A program made the translations under genes and the position numbers. The notes under the pieces are model-generated. The model was not told the origin of the DNA. It did not search any database and was given only the letters and a program-made list of their open reading frames with translations. Positions 1-7,378 of a stretch of DNA of 64,000 bases are shown piece by piece. Location of the stretch: NCBI RefSeq assembly GCF_900636535.1, contig NZ_LR134289.1, forward strand, positions 1,612,001-1,676,000. Direction: 5' to 3'. This DNA comes from Chryseobacterium gleum. GTDB taxonomy: Bacteria > Bacteroidota > Bacteroidia > Flavobacteriales > Weeksellaceae. Position 1 is the stretch's first letter; every line of letters begins with the position of its first letter.

Positions 1-2
1 AG

Positions 3-203
3 GATCAGAAAGAAGAGAACAACAGCAATTATACTCGCAGAGAGTTTAGCTATCAATCTTTTAGCCGAAGTTTTGAGCTTCCCAAAGACGTAGTAGATGA
101 TGAACATATTGAAGCTAAATACGAAAGCGGTGTTCTAAAACTCAATATTCCAAAGAAAGAGGAAGCAAAAAAACAACCTCCTAAACTTATAGAAGTTCAA
201 TAA
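3..203 (+). CDS. Hsp20/alpha-crystallin small heat-shock protein, C-terminal part
   Basis: The window opens inside this gene, and the frame starting at base 3 stays open to TAA at 201-203. The visible 66 residues contain the end of an alpha-crystallin domain: a strand reading RSFELPKDV, then the segment IEAKYESGVLKLNIPKKE, which carries the family's typical G-V-L-x-[LIV]-x-[LIV]-P pattern. A lysine-rich tail ends in KLIEVQ. Small heat-shock proteins bind unfolding proteins in the cytoplasm without using ATP. The start lies outside the window, so length and promoter cannot be judged. The family call is secure from the GVL strand and tail. Confidence 0.85.
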   Translation, partial: DQKEENNSNYTRREFSYQSFSRSFELPKDVVDDEHIEAKYESGVLKLNIPKKEEAKKQPPKLIEVQ

Positions 204-339
204 TCACTTCAGTTTTTTACAGTTGGTTTTTTATAATGAAGCCAACTCATATAATTTTTGATTTTCAATTGAGAAATTTAATCTTTTAACATTAAGTAAA
301 ATTTTAATTATTGTCATTACTAAACTAAAATCAACGATT

Positions 340-1161
340 ATGAAAAAATTAAGCTTATTCACTTTTTTTGCATTTTTATTTGCTGCGATCATTTATTCTT
401 GTAACAGTGATAGTTTCAACAGTATAAGCGGGGATGATACAGCAAAAATCTCAAACGAGAATTCTAAAACTTTAGCCAGAACATCTGAAGAAACGGACGG
501 CTTCTCTTACATTAACTCCAAAGACCCTGCTTTCGATAATTTTTTAAGTTCACAAACCTATCAAAACCATAAAGACTATATTAATGGTCTTGGTCAGATG
601 GATCTTAACTCCATATTATATAAGCAATATGAAGTTGATGGAAAAGTGTATGATTTCTTTGTGGTTTCGCTTTCGCGAAATGGTAAATTGGAAGGTAAGT
701 TAGAAATTCTCGATCTTAAAGACACGCCGTTCCTCCCGAACAAAGATAAATATGCGCTGAATTATGCTGATTTATCATCCTATGATATGGATAGACAAAC
801 CGGCAGTATCAAACTTTACGATCTAAATTATGAAAACTTTATGCATACCAAAATGGATATTGATAAGGGGTATTATACTAATGTTGAAGGAGATGGGCTT
901 TCTGATGAGCTGAGGGAAAAATATGCATACCTTGCAAATCCGGCTAAAAGTGCTAATTTAACTTCAAGACATTTATGTGACAGTAATGGCAATGGAAATA
1001 TATCCTTTGGTGAATGCTATAGCTGTATTGTAAGAGCCATCAAGCAAAATTCTACATCTACAGCAATCTGTCATTCATATGAAGCGATGGGGTTACCTTG
1101 GTGGGGATCTTGCGGCGCATCAGTAACCGTATCGTGTGCAATCATTTCGTCAATATCTTAA
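340..1161 (+). CDS. Lipoprotein with Cys-rich C-terminus, bacteriocin (fulvocin C)-like
   Basis: This 273-residue protein begins with a lipoprotein signal whose lipobox ends at Cys21 (AAIIYSC). The middle is acidic and polar with no motif I recognise. The last 60 residues change character: six cysteines (as LC, EC, SC, IC, SC, SC), a DSNGNGNISFGE loop resembling a calcium-binding loop, and a hydrophobic end with LPWWGSCG. From memory, this matches Bacteroidota proteins annotated as bacteriocin fulvocin C-related, in which a long precursor carries a short Cys-rich C-terminal peptide. The small membrane protein gene 9 bases downstream fits a toxin and immunity pair. Bacteriocin activity is inference. 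A surface lipoprotein with a disulfide-bonded tail is the alternative. Confidence 0.5.
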   Translation: MKKLSLFTFFAFLFAAIIYSCNSDSFNSISGDDTAKISNENSKTLARTSEETDGFSYINSKDPAFDNFLSSQTYQNHKDYINGLGQMDLNSILYKQYEVDGKVYDFFVVSLSRNGKLEGKLEILDLKDTPFLPNKDKYALNYADLSSYDMDRQTGSIKLYDLNYENFMHTKMDIDKGYYTNVEGDGLSDELREKYAYLANPAKSANLTSRHLCDSNGNGNISFGECYSCIVRAIKQNSTSTAICHSYEAMGLPWWGSCGASVTVSCAIISSIS

Positions 1162-1170
1162 AATATATAT

Positions 1171-1383
1171 ATGATGCTTTTTGAAGACCCAACTTATTTA
1201 ATTATTGCATTTGCAGTATTTGCGGCATTAAACGTTGTTACAATCAGAGATATTCTTAAAAACAAAAATCTTTCAAAAAGACAAAGAAACAATTACATCT
1301 GGTTGCAGTTCGGCTTACCGATCATTGGTTCGATTATCTATTTTTCAGAAAAAAGTGATAAATCGCTTCACCTGAAAAAGTAG
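1171..1383 (+). CDS. Small membrane protein, PLDc_N-like, candidate immunity protein
   Basis: This 70-residue protein has two hydrophobic segments, roughly residues 9-26 and 45-60, joined by a basic loop (KNKNLSKRQRNN). The second segment, IWLQFGLPIIGSIIYF, resembles the phospholipase D N-terminal membrane domain (PLDc_N), which also occurs in stand-alone proteins of this size. It lies 9 bases after the Cys-rich lipoprotein gene and shares its strand, so the two are probably co-transcribed and end at the hairpin at 1404-1436. Small PLDc_N proteins are known next to some bacteriocin genes, which makes an immunity role plausible but unproven. The charged tail SEKSDKSLHLKK is probably cytoplasmic. 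Confidence 0.55.
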   Translation: MMLFEDPTYLIIAFAVFAALNVVTIRDILKNKNLSKRQRNNYIWLQFGLPIIGSIIYFSEKSDKSLHLKK

Positions 1384-1403
1384 TTTCTGACCTGACATTT
1401 ACA

Positions 1404-1436
1404 GATAAGCTGCCTCAGTTTTGAGGCAGCTTATTT
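1404..1436. terminator. Bidirectional hairpin terminator between convergent genes
   Basis: A perfect 13-bp stem (ATAAGCTGCCTCA with TGAGGCAGCTTAT) closes a 4-base loop. It sits between the convergent ends of the small membrane protein gene and the dnaE-like gene, so it can serve both. Confidence 0.85.
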
Positions 1437-1445
1437 ATTAAGTAT

Positions 1446-4400
1446 TCAACCCATCTTTATTCTAGGCAATCCAATTTCGTGTTCCTGCGGATAGGGCTGC
1501 CTGAAAGTCATACTGACATCTTCCCGCAAACTTCTTTCCATCTCTTTTGATTTGTTCTCATCCATTGAATACCTCGGATCGGCAATAAGGGGCATTTTGG
1601 CCATCCTTGTAATGGTTACGGTTGGAAAATGGTAATCCACTTCGGCGGTTCCAAGTAAAAGGTAGATTCCCCCTTCTTTAAAAGGAAATTTTTTCAGGCT
1701 GTCCGGAAAGTGCGCGGTATCAAAGTAGTCACCGTTCACATCAATCCAGGTTCCAAAATACATATCGTCTTTCTTGCCCGGATGGTTTTTCATTTTAATG
1801 GGTACGTGCTTCCTGGAAATCAAATAAGCCAGCATTCTAACTTGCTTCTTGTGATATTTTAAAAGATCCTTAACCAATACATCCCCTCTGTGTTTCGTCT
1901 TTAGTAAATCAAAAATAGAATAGGAAACCGGAAATCCTAATATCTCAATTTCATCAAAAGCATCTTCAAATGGATTTCTATCGATTGCCGGTAGCTCATA
2001 ATTTTTTTGAGGTTCATCAAATAATGAGATAATCTTAGTTTTGTATTGATTTTTTGAAAGTAAGAATCTTGCCTCAATTAATAACTCGTGTTTTTGCTTT
2101 CCTGTGAATCTGAAAGCGCCGACAAAAATTAATATCTGCAGCGTTTCAATGCCGATATTAACTCTTTTGACAAAATCCTCTAAGGATTTGTAATCTCCAT
2201 TCTCTTTTCTTTCCTCAGGAATAAATTGCTTGATAGATGCTTCCAGTTTCTCAATATGCATTAATCCTAAATAGACATCCGAGCCATAGACTGTCGTATG
2301 AAACTCACTAAGGTTAATGCACGGATTATGAATTGTAGCGCCTGACATCTTGGCTTCGTGAACATAGACCTCAGTGCGATAAAATCCTCCACCATTGTTA
2401 ATTGCAGAAACCATAAACTCAATAGGATAATAAACTTTCAGATATAAACTTTGATAACTTTCCACCGCATAGGAAGCTGAATGGGCTTTACAGAACGAAT
2501 ATCCGGCGAAAGATTCAATTTGTCGGTAAACTTCCTGAGAGAGCTGGTCCGGGTGACCTTTTCTTTTACACGATTCAAAAAAATCATCTTTTAATTTCTG
2601 TAAAGCGGAAAGAGAACGTCCCTTTCCACTCATTGCCCTTCGGAGAACATCGCCATTAGCTGCTGATACTCCGCCAAAGTGCATCGCAACTTTTATGACG
2701 TCTTCCTGATAGACCATAATTCCATAGGTTTCCCCTAGTTCTTTTTCAAACACATCGTGAAAGTATTCAAATTGCCCCGGATGATTATGCCGGAAAATGT
2801 ATTCACGCATCATTCCGCTTTGGGCAACTCCCGGGCGGATAATGGAAGATGCTGCTACCAATACTTTGTAATTGTCACATTTCAATCGTCGCAACAAGCC
2901 TCTCATCGCTGGTGATTCAATGTAGAAACAGCCAATGGTTTTTCCAACACTCAAATACTCATTACACTTTATTTCATCTTTCGAGATTCTTGTATCCTCA
3001 ATATCTATGTGAATTCCTCTTTTTTCCTTAATCAAATTAACCGTATCTTTAATTGTTCCCAGCCCTCTCTGAGATAGAATATCGAACTTTTCCAATCCAA
3101 TATCTTCTGCCGTATGCATATCAAATTGTACGATCGGAAATTCTTTTGGTGGGAATTCTAAAGCTGAATAATTGGTGATCGGTTCTTCAGAGATCAGAAT
3201 CCCACAGGAATGCATACTTCTTTGATTAGGAAATCCTACCAAAAGTTGCTCATATTTATAAATGAGCTGAACCACTGAATTCTGGTCGTGTTGTTCTTTC
3301 GGTTTTTTAGAAAGCTGATCCAGTTCATCTTTAGGAAGTCCGAATACTTTTCCCAACTCTCTGAATCTTGATTTTCTTTTAAATTCCACATTAGTTCCGC
3401 AAAATGCCACGTGATCTTTTCCGTACTTTTTAAAAATATATTCTAAAATGACATCACGATTTTTCCAGCTCCAGTCGATATCAAAATCAGGAGGCGATTT
3501 ACGGTTCAGGTTAAGAAAACGTTCAAAATAAAGATCAAGTTCTAAAGGACATATGTCTGTAATTCCAAGACAATAGGCAATAATGCTGTTAGCGCCGCTA
3601 CCTCTGCCAACATGCATAAATCCCATCCGGTTGCTGTATTGAATAATATCCCAGGTGATGAGGAAGTAACCGCAAAAATTCAATTCATCAATAACTTTTA
3701 GTTCTTTTTCAACCCTTGCTTTCGCCAATTGACTATTATCAGGATATCTTTTACTTAAACCTTCATATGCTAACTGAGACAGTAATTTAAAATCATTTTC
3801 CCTGCTGTCAGTAAAATACTTTTTATTTTTAGGTGTATTAAATTCAAAATCAAAGCTGCACTCATTAACGATATGTTTAGTATTTTCAATAATTTCAGGG
3901 TAGTGTCCGAATTGACTCAAAAGCTTTTTCTTATCAATAAAACATTCATCTTTTCTGCAATAATCTTTTTCAGTCAGTTTAGTAAAAAGGGTATTGCCAT
4001 CAATCGCCCTCAATACTTTATGAAGCTTATATTCTTCATCGGTTTTAAAGGTTACCGGATGAAGAATGACCATTTTATGTATTAAAGATTTGAGTTCGGA
4101 ATTGATTAAAAGGTTTAATTCATTTTCTCTGACTCCAATAAACTCGTGTTCCAATAGTTTTTCAGGTATATTTTGTAAAGAGTAGATGACAAAACAATGT
4201 TCCAACGGAGGATTCATTTTCGGAATACTAATACCATCACAGTTGTAATCCGTCAAAAGCCTGTTGACTTCAGCAATGCCTTTAGGATTTTTAGCTAGAC
4301 AGATATAATACTGCACATTTTCAACCCGTACATCGACCCCGACAACCGGTTTAATACCGTTATCCTGGCAAAGTCTATAAAACTGATAGATCCCGGTTAC

Positions 4401-4520
4401 CGTATTGATGTCAGTCAATGCCAAAACTTTTAACTTATAATCAACAGCCAACTGCACTAAATCTTCAACAGAAATAGTCCCATAACGTAAGCTATGATAA
4501 GTATGGCAATTGAGAAACAT
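1446..4520 (-). CDS. DnaE-type DNA polymerase III alpha subunit, damage-associated paralogue
   Basis: This is a C-family DNA polymerase of 1024 residues, shorter than a typical replicative DnaE of about 1160. The N-terminal PHP domain starts with NCHTYHSLRYG, followed by LALTDINTVTG. The palm contains GRGSGAN and the catalytic PDFDIDW at residues 344-350, whose aspartates bind metal. A helix-hairpin-helix and an OB-like region follow toward the C-terminus. The start codon lies 9 bases after the stop of the Y-family polymerase gene, so both form one operon from the divergent promoter at about 5677. Pairing with a Y-family polymerase and a LexA-like repressor fits an inducible translesion role, similar in logic to the DnaE2/ImuB cassettes of other phyla. 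The replicative copy is expected elsewhere in the genome. Confidence 0.85.
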   Translation of the reverse strand: MFLNCHTYHSLRYGTISVEDLVQLAVDYKLKVLALTDINTVTGIYQFYRLCQDNGIKPVVGVDVRVENVQYYICLAKNPKGIAEVNRLLTDYNCDGISIPKMNPPLEHCFVIYSLQNIPEKLLEHEFIGVRENELNLLINSELKSLIHKMVILHPVTFKTDEEYKLHKVLRAIDGNTLFTKLTEKDYCRKDECFIDKKKLLSQFGHYPEIIENTKHIVNECSFDFEFNTPKNKKYFTDSRENDFKLLSQLAYEGLSKRYPDNSQLAKARVEKELKVIDELNFCGYFLITWDIIQYSNRMGFMHVGRGSGANSIIAYCLGITDICPLELDLYFERFLNLNRKSPPDFDIDWSWKNRDVILEYIFKKYGKDHVAFCGTNVEFKRKSRFRELGKVFGLPKDELDQLSKKPKEQHDQNSVVQLIYKYEQLLVGFPNQRSMHSCGILISEEPITNYSALEFPPKEFPIVQFDMHTAEDIGLEKFDILSQRGLGTIKDTVNLIKEKRGIHIDIEDTRISKDEIKCNEYLSVGKTIGCFYIESPAMRGLLRRLKCDNYKVLVAASSIIRPGVAQSGMMREYIFRHNHPGQFEYFHDVFEKELGETYGIMVYQEDVIKVAMHFGGVSAANGDVLRRAMSGKGRSLSALQKLKDDFFESCKRKGHPDQLSQEVYRQIESFAGYSFCKAHSASYAVESYQSLYLKVYYPIEFMVSAINNGGGFYRTEVYVHEAKMSGATIHNPCINLSEFHTTVYGSDVYLGLMHIEKLEASIKQFIPEERKENGDYKSLEDFVKRVNIGIETLQILIFVGAFRFTGKQKHELLIEARFLLSKNQYKTKIISLFDEPQKNYELPAIDRNPFEDAFDEIEILGFPVSYSIFDLLKTKHRGDVLVKDLLKYHKKQVRMLAYLISRKHVPIKMKNHPGKKDDMYFGTWIDVNGDYFDTAHFPDSLKKFPFKEGGIYLLLGTAEVDYHFPTVTITRMAKMPLIADPRYSMDENKSKEMERSLREDVSMTFRQPYPQEHEIGLPRIKMG

Positions 4521-4529
4521 AAGTTATTT

Positions 4530-5672
4530 TTAATTTAAAAGGCCCGAAGCACGTCCAACGCTTTTTACTCCAAACCTGTCTTTGATTTTATCCATTGTCT
4601 GGTATAATGAGATCAGTTCTTCCGTATCTTCGAAAAGATTCATCTGATGGCTTCCGTGAACAAGTCCGGTAAATTTTACCCCGACTAGACGAATTCTCAT
4701 CCTGCGGGTATATACTTTTCTGAACAATTCTAAAACATATTTGAGCAAAGTATGATCTGCTGAAGTATAAGGTACTTTACATTGTTTAGTCTCTGTATCA
4801 AAGTTCGCATATCGTATTCTAACAGAAACGGTCGAGGTCAGCCATTGCTCGTGTCTCAGCTGGTAACAGAGCTGCTCTACCATTCCGGAGAGAATACTTC
4901 TGATATTCTGAACATCGATAGTATCTTCGGTAAAAGTTGTTTCCGTAGAAATAGATTTTCTTTCAGAATATTGAATGACAGGCGTATTGTCAATACCGTT
5001 GGCTTTCTTCCATAGTTCCGTTCCGTTCTTTCCGATCAGTTGCTGCAATACATCAACAGGCATTTGGGAAAGTGTCTCTATCTTTCTGACGCCTAATCTT
5101 GAAAGCAGCTGAAAGGTCACATCGCCGACCATCGGAATCTTTTTGACCGATAAAGGATTTAAAAAAGGCTGAATATATTCAGGCTTCACTTCAAATCTTC
5201 CGGCGGGTTTAGATTCACCAGTTCCAATTTTTGAAACGGTTTTATTGGTAGACAATGCAAAACTGATGGGTAATCCTGATTGCTTGGTCACGGCATCGGC
5301 AATTTCAGTTGTCCATTGATAACATCCGAAAAACTTATCCATTCCGGAGAGATCCAGATAAAATTCATCCACACTCGCTTTCTCTAAAACTGGCACTTTT
5401 TCCTGAATGATCTCTGTTACCATATGCGACATATTGGAGTAGTATTCCATATCGCCTTTAATGACCTGTGCTTCGGGACATAATCGCAGAGCCATTCTAA
5501 TCGGCATTGCCGAACGTACCCCGAATTTTCTGGCTTCATAGGAACATGATGCCACTACTCCACGATCTCCACCTCCTATGATAACAGGCTGTTTCTCTAA
5601 CACAGAGTGTCTCAGCCGCTCACAGGAAACAAAAAAAGTATCCAAATCCATATGTGCAATTGCTCGTCTCAT
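4530..5672 (-). CDS. Y-family DNA polymerase (Pol IV/DinB type)
   Basis: This 380-residue translesion polymerase begins RRAIAHMDLDTFF, and SVDEFYLDLSG supplies the other acidic residues. D9, D102 and E103 are all present, so it should be catalytically active, unlike the inactive ImuB proteins of actinobacterial mutasomes. A helix-hairpin-helix segment (IPMVGDVTFQLLSRLG) and a little-finger domain follow. QMNLF at residues 343-347 is a good match to the beta-clamp binding motif. It is the first gene of a two-gene operon with the DnaE-like polymerase. Its start codon lies only 4 bases from the -7 box, so the transcript is probably leaderless or nearly so. A likely repressor site sits immediately upstream of that box. 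Confidence 0.9.
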   Translation of the reverse strand: MRRAIAHMDLDTFFVSCERLRHSVLEKQPVIIGGGDRGVVASCSYEARKFGVRSAMPIRMALRLCPEAQVIKGDMEYYSNMSHMVTEIIQEKVPVLEKASVDEFYLDLSGMDKFFGCYQWTTEIADAVTKQSGLPISFALSTNKTVSKIGTGESKPAGRFEVKPEYIQPFLNPLSVKKIPMVGDVTFQLLSRLGVRKIETLSQMPVDVLQQLIGKNGTELWKKANGIDNTPVIQYSERKSISTETTFTEDTIDVQNIRSILSGMVEQLCYQLRHEQWLTSTVSVRIRYANFDTETKQCKVPYTSADHTLLKYVLELFRKVYTRRMRIRLVGVKFTGLVHGSHQMNLFEDTEELISLYQTMDKIKDRFGVKSVGRASGLLN

Positions 5673-5676
5673 TTGA

Positions 5677-5684
5677 CAAAATTA
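5677..5684 (-). promoter_or_regulatory. -7 box of the polymerase operon promoter
   Basis: Read on the minus strand, the bases are TAATTTTG, an exact match to the Bacteroidota TAnnTTTG box. Transcription would start at about the start codon at 5672. No clear -33 TTTG was found at the usual spacing. Confidence 0.55.
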
Positions 5685-5699
5685 GATACTAATTGTATC
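5685..5699. promoter_or_regulatory. Operator 1, inverted repeat for the LexA-like repressor
   Basis: The sequence GATACTAATTGTATC is a near-perfect dyad with one mismatched position. It abuts the upstream edge of the polymerase operon's -7 box, where a bound repressor would block RNA polymerase. A perfect version lies 33 bases further right. Assigning it to the adjacent repressor is inference from position and symmetry. Confidence 0.65.
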
Positions 5700-5707
5700 A
5701 TTTTTTA

Positions 5708-5715
5708 TATATTTG
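5708..5715 (+). promoter_or_regulatory. -7 box of the repressor gene promoter
   Basis: The bases TATATTTG match TAnnTTTG exactly. Transcription would start at about 5721, inside operator 2 and only about 13 bases before the start codon. This suggests autoregulation. Confidence 0.55.
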
Positions 5716-5717
5716 TA

Positions 5718-5732
5718 GATACAAATTGTATC
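5718..5732. promoter_or_regulatory. Operator 2, perfect inverted repeat at the repressor start
   Basis: The sequence GATACAAATTGTATC is a perfect 7-bp dyad around a single central base. It ends one base before the ATG of the repressor gene. Its centre is 33 bp, about three helical turns, from the centre of operator 1, so both sites face the same side of the DNA and could be bound cooperatively. Confidence 0.7.
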
Positions 5733-5733
5733 A

Positions 5734-6516
5734 ATGTCAATTTTTTCAGAAAACATCAGGTATTTAAGAGCTCAAAAAAAATTATCACAGCAAGAGCTGG
5801 CAAAAGAAATTTTTTTGAGTAGGGTGCGTTATTCGAAATACGAAGATGGTCGTTCAGAGGCTCCCTACGAAGTTTTGATCAGGATTTCGAAATATTTTAA
5901 CATCAGTATTGACCTTTTACTTACAGTTGATATCAGGAAATATCCTTTGGAAGATATGATCAACCTTCCGGCGAATAAGGTGTTGCTTCCAATAGTTGTA
6001 GATACGGAAGGTAATAATTTTATTGAGATTGTTCCGCAGAAGGCTTCTATGGGATATCTGAAAGGCTTTAGTGACCCTGAATACATTGAAAACCTACAAA
6101 AAATATATTTTCCCTTCCTTAAGAATGGGAAATACAGAGGATTTTTAGCTGATGGTGATTCAATGCCTCCATTTGCCGACCAGTCTATTCTCATTGGTGA
6201 GTATGTTGAAAAACTAGAAGATTTAAAAGCCAACAAGGAATATATTTTTGTGACGCAGGAAGGGATTACCTATAAGACTTTTTTGAAAAGAAATAAAAAG
6301 TACATTACCGTTTTAGCGGACAATTCATTTTATGAACCATATAATATTGCTTTGGACGAGATTGCTCAGGTATGGCGCTACGTGAGAGGAATTTTGCCGC
6401 AGGATTATAAACCGCACACCCTGCCTGATAAAGCGAATTTGAAAAATTTAGTGGACGAAGCTAAAAAGAGTATTAGCAAACTGGAAAATAGCTTATTGAG
6501 ATTAAGCCAAGAATAA
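5734..6516 (+). CDS. LexA-like repressor: XRE helix-turn-helix plus S24 peptidase domain
   Basis: This 260-residue regulator has an XRE-type helix-turn-helix at about residues 5-65 (LSQQELAKEIFLSRVRYSKYE). A LexA/UmuD-like S24 domain follows, with catalytic Ser143 in GDSMPPF and Lys181 in ITYKTF; the 38-residue spacing is close to that of E. coli LexA. At the expected self-cleavage region the sequence is ASMGYLKG, with Met106-Gly107 where LexA has Ala-Gly. The C-terminal 40 residues form a charged helix beyond the S24 domain. It is divergent from the two polymerase genes, with two matching operators between them. It very probably represses them and itself until DNA damage. Confidence 0.85.
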   Translation: MSIFSENIRYLRAQKKLSQQELAKEIFLSRVRYSKYEDGRSEAPYEVLIRISKYFNISIDLLLTVDIRKYPLEDMINLPANKVLLPIVVDTEGNNFIEIVPQKASMGYLKGFSDPEYIENLQKIYFPFLKNGKYRGFLADGDSMPPFADQSILIGEYVEKLEDLKANKEYIFVTQEGITYKTFLKRNKKYITVLADNSFYEPYNIALDEIAQVWRYVRGILPQDYKPHTLPDKANLKNLVDEAKKSISKLENSLLRLSQE

Positions 6517-6520
6517 AAAA

Positions 6521-6540
6521 ACTTCCCCGAAGGGAAGTAA
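6521..6540 (+). terminator. Hairpin after the repressor gene
   Basis: The stem ACTTCCC/GGGAAGT closes a CGAA loop just after the repressor stop and is flanked by A-rich DNA. The T-run is weak on the plus strand and better on the minus strand. A second hairpin, CTCTCT-ATTA-AGAGAG, lies at 6561-6576 before the alkB-like gene, where it may shape that gene's leader. Confidence 0.5.
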
Positions 6541-6611
6541 AAACACAAATGATGAAAAAACTCTCTATTAAGAGAGGGCGACAAATATATAAATAAATTG
6601 AATTACAGATC

Positions 6612-7223
6612 ATGACTCAGCTCAGCTTATTCGATTCCGAAGATCTATACGAGTTTCCAAAAGACCTTTTGGAATTCAGAGAATTTTTTCTGAGCAAGGA
6701 AGAAGCAGACCTTTTGAAAGATAAACTGCTCCATTCTACACGTTGGGAGCAACGCACACAAAAAATGTACGACAAAACGGTAATAACGCCTCGTCTCACT
6801 GCGTGGTATGGTGATACAAAGTCTTACGATTCGGCTGATAATAATACAACTGTAAGGAATGAATGGACTCCTGAATTATATGCTCTAAAAGAAAGAATTG
6901 AAAAAGAATTCGGTTATCAGTTCAATGGTGTTTTGCTCAACCTATATCGCGATAATAATGATTCAGTAGCCTGGCACAGGGATAAGGAGAACCGTTATGG
7001 GAAACGCCCTGTCATTGCATCCATTAGTCTCGGACAAACCAGAAACTTTGATTTCAGAAAAAAGGATCATCATCAAAGCAAGTACAGCTTGCCGCTTCCA
7101 AACGGTTCACTGCTCATTATGAAAGGAGATTTGCAGGAGCATTGGGAGCATAGAATTGCTAAGTCAACTATTCCTATGAAAGAGAGAATCAATTTGACAT
7201 TTAGGTTAATTAAGGTTTTATAA
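6612..7223 (+). CDS. AlkB-type 2-oxoglutarate/Fe(II) dioxygenase
   Basis: At 203 residues this matches bacterial and eukaryotic AlkB homologues, which repair alkylated bases by oxidative demethylation using 2-oxoglutarate, oxygen and iron. The iron ligands are visible: His122 and Asp124 in AWHRDKE, and His180 in EHWEHRI. The substrate-binding signature RxNxTxR is complete at residues 192-198 (RINLTFR). The NLYRDNNDSVAWH segment is typical of the family. It follows the repressor gene on the same strand after about 95 bases with hairpins. No copy of the operator lies upstream, so it may be controlled separately from the polymerases, though both serve DNA damage. Confidence 0.9.
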   Translation: MTQLSLFDSEDLYEFPKDLLEFREFFLSKEEADLLKDKLLHSTRWEQRTQKMYDKTVITPRLTAWYGDTKSYDSADNNTTVRNEWTPELYALKERIEKEFGYQFNGVLLNLYRDNNDSVAWHRDKENRYGKRPVIASISLGQTRNFDFRKKDHHQSKYSLPLPNGSLLIMKGDLQEHWEHRIAKSTIPMKERINLTFRLIKVL

Positions 7224-7331
7224 CAGTCAATTGCATACTTTAGTACAATTTTTTTGGAAAAACTAAATCTTGGTTCAGAAATAAGTTATCCTAACTACCA
7301 GTAATTAAACAAATTCGAGATATTGATATTA

Positions 7332-7362
7332 AAAAACAGGAAGACTGAATCTTCCTGTTTTT
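7332..7362. terminator. Bidirectional terminator between alkB-like and hydrolase genes
   Basis: A perfect 13-bp stem (AAAAACAGGAAGA with TCTTCCTGTTTTT) closes a CTGAA loop. It lies between convergent genes and is flanked by A and T runs, so it can act on both strands. Confidence 0.85.
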
Positions 7363-7378
7363 CTATTGTTAATTAAAA

